Source of the DNA: Lutjanus erythropterus
Lineage: Eukaryota > Chordata > Actinopteri > Lutjaniformes > Lutjanidae
Direction: 5' to 3'
NCBI GenBank assembly: GCA_020091685.1
Contig: CM034597.1
Coordinates: 32,702,801-32,766,800, forward strand
Length of the DNA stretch: 64,000 bases
Positions 60,201-64,000 of this stretch are shown here, one piece after another (within the stretch, counting starts at the first letter, position 1; each line of letters starts with the position of its first letter). The notes beneath the pieces were generated by a model that was given only the letters and a program-made list of their open reading frames with translations, did no database searches and had not been told where the DNA came from. A program made the translations under genes and the position numbers.

Positions 60201-63200
60201 GCAAATACTAACATTTTATAAGAAACAAGAACAGCCAAAAGTGTATGGTTCTTACCCCTCTTTAAATACTTAGGTTCTAAACAGCACCCCTTTCTTTCTT
60301 TATTTATTCATTCATTCATTCATTTATTTTAAATTTGGTAAGCAAGTATCTTGTATTGACTCAACTCTTTAATTTTGATTCACTTGAACAACTAGGCTTT
60401 ATTTAATGGAGATTCATTTTTAATTGTGCAATAGAGCAGAGCTTATTTTGAAATCTGGATTTACTCATTTTAAACCTACTTTTGCCAAACTCTGATTAGA
60501 ACTAATCTTTCATTAAATTAAGCTTCGTTGGTGCGGCGCTGCTGGATCCTCTTTTACAATGATGCATTTCAATAGGATCTTTGATGAGACTCCACCTAAA
60601 TGCCCACGTCTCTCAAACTCCGTTCACCCAGTTTGTAACACAGGCTGTGATTGTAGTTTTGAACGCTGAGACACGAGCTGCATGCGAGTCACACTGAACC
60701 ATTTTGCTACATGCGGCACAGATGGGGAAATATGTGTGACCTCATGCTGCGTTTGGTTGCGTACCCTGATTAGATAACATCATACTGTATGCGTGCTGTA
60801 TGTGGGGGAGTAAAATTTGAATTTTCACACTTTGTACTCCAGCGTGTGGCCTAAATCTAAATGTAAATATAATCAGCATGCGTTTTAAAGCCAAATTAAA
60901 TGGAAAGCCTAGGACACCTCTGACCTGGGGAAGGGAATGTCCTGAATGATACTATGTTCTGAATAAATGTTTGAAGTGTAAATAGGTTGCAATTACTGCT
61001 TTAGACCACAGATAATAGTTGGGTTGAGGTGCCCTGTAACTCCTTCTACTTGAAATTCATACTGTACAAAGCAATATAAGTAAACATAACTTAGTTTGTT
61101 CTGCATACGCATTTGGTTTTATCTTAATATTAATGAGCTACTAAAAAATGTTGTTTTCAAGCCCCAGGACATACAGTTATTAATACGCTGAATATGAAAA
61201 TAGTAAATTATGTTGTGCTTTTCTGCTGTATTTTATCATGTTGGTAATCCATATGCATATTTTTTCCTATCGGTTTCTACCAGGTTTTTTTTTCCTCAGG
61301 GATGTTGTCTAAGTGTGGAACAGAGAAAATACAAGAGGAATCTTTGGGGAAATATCAGACACGGGCCCTACAGCTTGACTGCGTGTTGGGCAGAACCATT
61401 TACAAGTGAAAGGCATACAGCTGGATGTGGTTTACACAGAGTAATTGCCTTTGGTTTCTGGGGAATACAGGAATGTATCAGTACTATAATCAATAAAAGT
61501 GCACTGGCTGGATGGCAGCAGCTGCTATACCCATCTGGGGATGAGAGGAGGCAATTAAATAGTCTAATTAATGCTGCTCCTATTGTCTGCTGTGCTTTGG
61601 GGGTTGTGAAATACTGATAGTAGGAAGGGATTGTGTTTCTTTCTGTCTATTTATTCAATTATTTTTTGTAGTGGAATGTGTATAACACCCATAAGCTTTA
61701 ATGAAAATGTTTGGACTTGTTTTTACAACAACCTGAACCAATTCCGTTAAGCTGGATGTGCAGCGGTTGTCATTCAGAATTAATCAGTTTTCACATTTTG
61801 CACAACAATTCCTCTTGGGTTTGGAGTGACAGTGAAGAGTCAAACTGTCGACCATGAAATGTTTGAAGTGGCAGAAGAAAAACTAAATACCAAGTGCAAT
61901 TAGCGGAGGAAGACATATTCAGATCCTGGTCCTGAGAGCATTAGTTGGGCATTTTGGGAAATCTGCAGATTTGCAGATATATGCAGATTTAAGTAAATTT
62001 AGGACTCACATTCTACTTCTTGTTGAAAAGGACATATTAACACTTTATTTGAAGGGGTGTGCGTAAGACATAACACTGCCATAATCATGTCATGGTGTCT
62101 TTCATAAGTATGACATCTTTATGAATGTTTATGACTGTGTCAAGATCACATATTATCAACCTTTTAGAAAATATTTAGCTTCCTCACAGATCCAAAATAT
62201 GCCACTTTAGTCAAGGTCAAGGGAATTATTCATAACAACGTTCTAAAAGCATTTGACAGCATAATAACACTTAATAACATCTTTATGACAAGTCCAAAGT
62301 GTATCACCGTAATTACATTTTAGATACATTTTGTAATTATTTTTTATAACACCTTGACATTAACCAAACCAAAACTGTAAGTATTATGGACACTTGACAT
62401 TAACCACGACAACATTTTCTGTAGATGTCTTCGTTATAACAACTTGACATTAGCTTTATGACACACAAATAAACCACTTCAGCATCAGGGCTAAGGTCAA
62501 AGTAATTATTCATGACAATACTATAAAAGCATTTGACAGTGTAGTAACACTTAATAACATTTTTATTCACTGTTGTTGAGATCAAGGACAATATAGACTC
62601 CACAGTTAAGTAATGACAGTCTATATCAAAACCAACCTCATATGATAGTTAAATGTCAACACTACAGCTAAATACTTTCTTGAGTGCAATAATGTCAAGT
62701 TTTCGTAACAAAGACAAATCAAACAATGCAAACTTTGCATTAAAAATGACATAATTGAATGAATTAAACCCAATTAAGAGTCATAAGTCAGACAGTCAGC
62801 AATAAACCATCATAAACATTCATAAAGGCTCCTTCATGTAGACATGACAGGTGTCAGTCTTATACACACCCCTTCAAATTAAGAGTCATCTAATACTACA
62901 AGTATTAAAATCATATCGACGAAGCAAAACAAGTGAGTGGTGCATTAGTTACCTGACAGAGTGCTGATGGCGTCCACAGCTCCGTTGTCGGCTGTGAAGT
63001 TTTGGGGCTGCATATTAACCCAGAGGACCTGGATGTAGCCTGCAACCTGGTAAAAGCCGCATCTCCCTGTAGCTGCCCATATGCAGAAGAAGAGCACAGC
63101 TGCAGAAGAATAACAGTTCTTACAGTCTAATACGAGCCGTTGGAACATCCTCCCAACATGCTTGGCAGCTGTCACGCTTTTCACCCAGATGTGAAAGTCC

Positions 63201-63709
63201 TGGCTTCTGGAGTTGTGAGCATTCTCACATGAGTTTCCCTGTTGTGAAGAATATGCTCCCTTAAGAAATAAACTAGTCTTAGGCATGGGCAGGAAAAGGG
63301 TGGTTATCATGGCTATGGAGACAGAGACGAGAGTTAGAAAAGCTAAGATGTACATGGACACCCCACCCAAAGACACCAGCAGTTGAGCCAGCAGGGCACC
63401 CACAGCATAGCCCAGCAGTACAGCCCCTTTGACATAACTGGTCACTCTCTGATAATACCTGGGCTGCACCATGGTGTAAATGTAAGAGAAGTAGGCCACG
63501 TCTGCCGCCATGGCGATGCTGTAGCAGAAGAAGGCCAACTGAGCCACATGGACCCCGGAGCCAAATATTATCAGCCCAAACGATGTGACATATGTGAGCC
63601 CCTGGAGGATAATAACAGGCTTGTACCTGAGGAAGTCCGTCACCAGGAGGACCGGGATGAGGAGAACCAGCGTGGAGTAAGTCCACACAGGGTACACCTG
63701 TCTATTCAC
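54087..63709 (-). CDS. slc19a3: SLC19-family vitamin transporter, SLC19A3-like (exons 2-5, 5' partial)
   Basis: SLC19 proteins are 12-helix plasma-membrane carriers: SLC19A2 and A3 move thiamine, SLC19A1 moves reduced folates (known). Exons 63709-62953, 56516-56324, 54953-54812 and 54230-54087 join in phase to give the last 411 residues. The first exon, about 50 residues in the human protein, is outside the window. Signatures are PVWTYS, TDFLRYKPVIILQG, VAYFSYIY, YQRVTSY, LFLPMPKTSLF, NGAVDA, TFQIA and RYALVFGIN. Similarity is greatest to SLC19A3 (VIILQG, LAQLLVSL, VFGIN). Relative to human SLC19A3, recalled from memory, pocket positions differ: E110 is Phe, E120 is Asp, N297 is Gly, E320 is Asp; W59, Y113 and Y151 are kept. 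Substrate is therefore uncertain, and the paralogue could be a teleost-specific one. All introns are GT...AG and the frame is intact. Confidence 0.88.
54812..54953 (-). CDS. slc19a3: slc19-like exon 4
   Basis: The 142-bp exon has acceptor ATACCTCAG (the in-frame choice; a second AG six bases further in would create a stop) and donor GTACTG. It encodes residues 317-364 with TFQIAKTLNRRRYALVFGIN, the most conserved C-terminal motif of the family, and a helix ending TAIVIN. Confidence 0.92.
55060..55660. mobile_element. Degraded hAT-like element in slc19 intron
   Basis: It contains AGTTTAGCGTTCAGCTGCTG, CTCCGTCTCCATCTGTCAC, GACGCCGACTGGCGGGTCCT and GGCCGGTCAATCGG, landmarks I know from a common fish hAT-derived repeat. 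No coding frame. Confidence 0.5.
55893..56085 (+). mobile_element. Short copy of the CTCATCCTAACTTGTCAAATA family
   Basis: It starts CTGCTCTCATCCTAACTTGT and contains TTTGGTTAGGTTCAGGCACA. It is related to copies at 13.3, 30.6 and 42.4 kb and truncated at the right. Confidence 0.55.
56086..56240. repeat. Retroposon tail-like repeat
   Basis: GGAGCCTTGCTCAAAGGCAC followed by CTCAGTGGTGGCAATGAGGG is a familiar teleost retroposon segment. It ends about 80 bases from slc19 exon 3. Confidence 0.5.
56324..56516 (-). CDS. slc19a3: slc19-like exon 3
   Basis: The 193-bp exon has acceptor CTCCTTTTAG and donor GTAAGA. It encodes fragment residues 253-317, including VGHMPLEWSVWGELVLG, FLMAGSIFLM, DNIWISYTCYTLF and VYLLLTTICT, two to three membrane helices. 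A longer open frame over the same bases (56237-56584) is out of phase and is a shadow. Confidence 0.92.
56640..57200. other. slc19 intron 2, no feature seen
   Basis: AT-rich intronic DNA without recognisable exons. Confidence 0.5.
57208..57880. mobile_element. Inverted-repeat (hAT-like) element in slc19 intron
   Basis: The left end, AGAGGTTTTCAAGGCAGGTG then GCGAGCCTCCCC, matches the right end read inverted (ACAGCGGTTCTAAGACTGTG then AGCCTCCCCTC). The interior has no transposase frame. Confidence 0.6.
58146..58224 (+). other. Orphan exon-like segment, plus strand
   Basis: A strong acceptor (TTTCTTTCTTCTTTTGCAG) precedes 58146 and a strong donor (AAGCAG|GTGAGA) follows 58224. The 79 bases between are open in one frame, reading KPNYTKNSSLTLIHN and onward. 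The strand is opposite to slc19. I recognise no protein family. It may belong to an antisense non-coding transcript or be a chance pseudo-exon. Confidence 0.3.
58230..59780. other. slc19 intron 2, possible hAT scrap only
   Basis: Around 59166-59235, GGTAGGGGTGGGAGAAAATT with GAATCGATATTTTAAAATA resembles a degraded hAT terminus. Nothing else was supportable. Confidence 0.45.
59788..60545. mobile_element. Inverted-repeat element with TTGCACCAAC ends
   Basis: The left end GGTTGCACCAACAAGAATTA and the right end (inverted) CGCACCAACGAAGCTTAATT match imperfectly. Inside the left half TGTTGCACCA recurs twice more (about 59845 and 59952), each followed by TTTTAAACTA-type sequence. Non-autonomous DNA transposon; no coding frame. 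Confidence 0.6.
61210..61617 (+). other. Unrecognised 135-codon open frame in slc19 intron
   Basis: A single uninterrupted plus-strand frame antisense to the slc19 intron, with a splice-acceptor-like TTTTTTTTTCCTCAG at 61287-61301 inside it. The predicted peptide shows no domain I know, and the start lies in AT-rich DNA. It is probably chance, or a remnant of an older insertion. Confidence 0.15.
62043..62883. mobile_element. MITE with TTTGAAGGGGTGTG inverted ends
   Basis: The left end TTTGAAGGGGTGTGCGTAAG and the inverted right end TTTGAAGGGGTGTGTATAAG are nearly identical. Inside are two copies, about 280 bases apart, of a block with GGTCAAGG/AG..AATTATTCATAAC, AAAAGCATTTGACAGC/GTG and TAACACTTAATAACAT. 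TTGACATTAACC-type words recur between them. No coding frame. The right end lies 69 bases from the donor of slc19 exon 2. Confidence 0.75.
62953..63709 (-). CDS. slc19a3: slc19-like exon 2 (large exon)
   Basis: The 757-bp exon has acceptor ATATCCAG and donor GTAACT. Fragment residues 1-253 begin VNRQVYPVWTYS, aligning with human SLC19A3 residue 51 onward. It holds roughly membrane helices 2-7, the central cytoplasmic loop (GAYSSQQ ... SRSQDFHIW) and an NFT glycosylation-type site at N237. Pocket positions: Y6, W9, F60, Y63, D70, Y101, G224, D246. The frame stays open upstream to 63868, but that part lacks SLC19 similarity (no RPSEPF-type motif) and is intron. Confidence 0.92.
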
Positions 63710-64000
63710 CTGGATATGGAGGAAGGCAAACAGAGACCTAATTATTTTTCGGAAAATGATCCCTAACTGCTGATTGCAAGATGACAGTACAGCACCAGAT
63801 GCATTTCCACCTCTATTTGTCAATGAAAAATTGCTTCTGCCTGCACATGATGGAACAGGAAGCAGCACGAATGAGGCTCATAATGTGACAGGTTGATGAA
63901 TTTTAATATTATGCAAATAAACACAATGGCTGCAGCTTGAAAGACAGGTCCATTTAAGCAAAAAATATGGCTCTTAAATTGTTGTTCTCATTAAGTTGTT
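63710..64000 (-). other. slc19 intron 1 (part)
   Basis: No SLC19 exon 1 motif is seen here on the minus strand. The open reading through to 63868 is fortuitous. The missing first exon and promoter must lie to the right of the window. Confidence 0.7.

Noticed and set aside
63383..63766. 127-codon plus-strand open frame
   Set aside because: Lies antisense over slc19 exon 2, whose minus-strand product is clearly homologous to SLC19 proteins; it is a shadow.
63713..63868. N-terminal extension of the slc19 exon 2 open frame starting at a methionine
   Set aside because: No SLC19 similarity, and a good splice acceptor sits exactly where family similarity begins; treated as intron read-through.

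Overview
This window looks like vertebrate chromosomal DNA, most probably from a percomorph (spiny-rayed) teleost fish. It is AT-rich and gene-poor. Its coding exons are short, bounded by canonical GT...AG introns, and separated by long stretches full of decayed DNA transposons, LINE and SINE-like pieces and dinucleotide microsatellites. Nothing bacterial, viral or operon-like is visible. The fish assignment rests on the divergence of the two proteins from their mammalian relatives and on many dispersed-repeat motifs that I recognise as typical of teleosts. That repeat recognition is from memory, not from a search.

Two protein-coding genes can be supported, both on the minus strand. (1) rgs8, a regulator of G-protein signalling of the R4 family, has four coding exons between 7255 and 15962. 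They join in phase to give a complete 174-residue protein. A GC-richer candidate 5' non-coding exon and promoter lies upstream near 32.4-32.7 kb. (2) A member of the SLC19 carrier family (thiamine/folate transporters), closest to SLC19A3, has four exons between 54087 and 63709. They encode the last 411 residues. The first exon, expected to hold about 50 residues, lies beyond the right edge of the window. The two genes act in unrelated processes: G-protein signalling and vitamin uptake at the plasma membrane.

Layout: 1-7.2 kb is intergenic with MITE and hAT-like remnants and the rgs8 3' UTR. 7.25-15.98 kb is rgs8, with introns carrying a hAT-like MITE, CA/CT microsatellites, a Tc1-like transposase fossil and a short tandem repeat. 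16-54 kb is a gene desert, or the 5' region and first intron of rgs8, filled with repeats. It includes a three-copy local duplication at 45.9-52.3 kb and a 5'-truncated L1/Tx1-type LINE at 52.4-53.7 kb, whose inferred 5' side faces the slc19 3' end. 54.1-63.7 kb is the slc19-like gene, with introns holding several inverted-repeat elements. 63.7-64 kb is intronic.

No new multi-gene system was found. The observations most worth following are substitutions at substrate-pocket positions in the SLC19 protein, an altered FDxAQ motif in RGS8, the three-copy local duplication, a transposase fossil enclosed by inverted repeats that do not look like its own, and an orphan plus-strand exon-like segment inside the slc19 intron.
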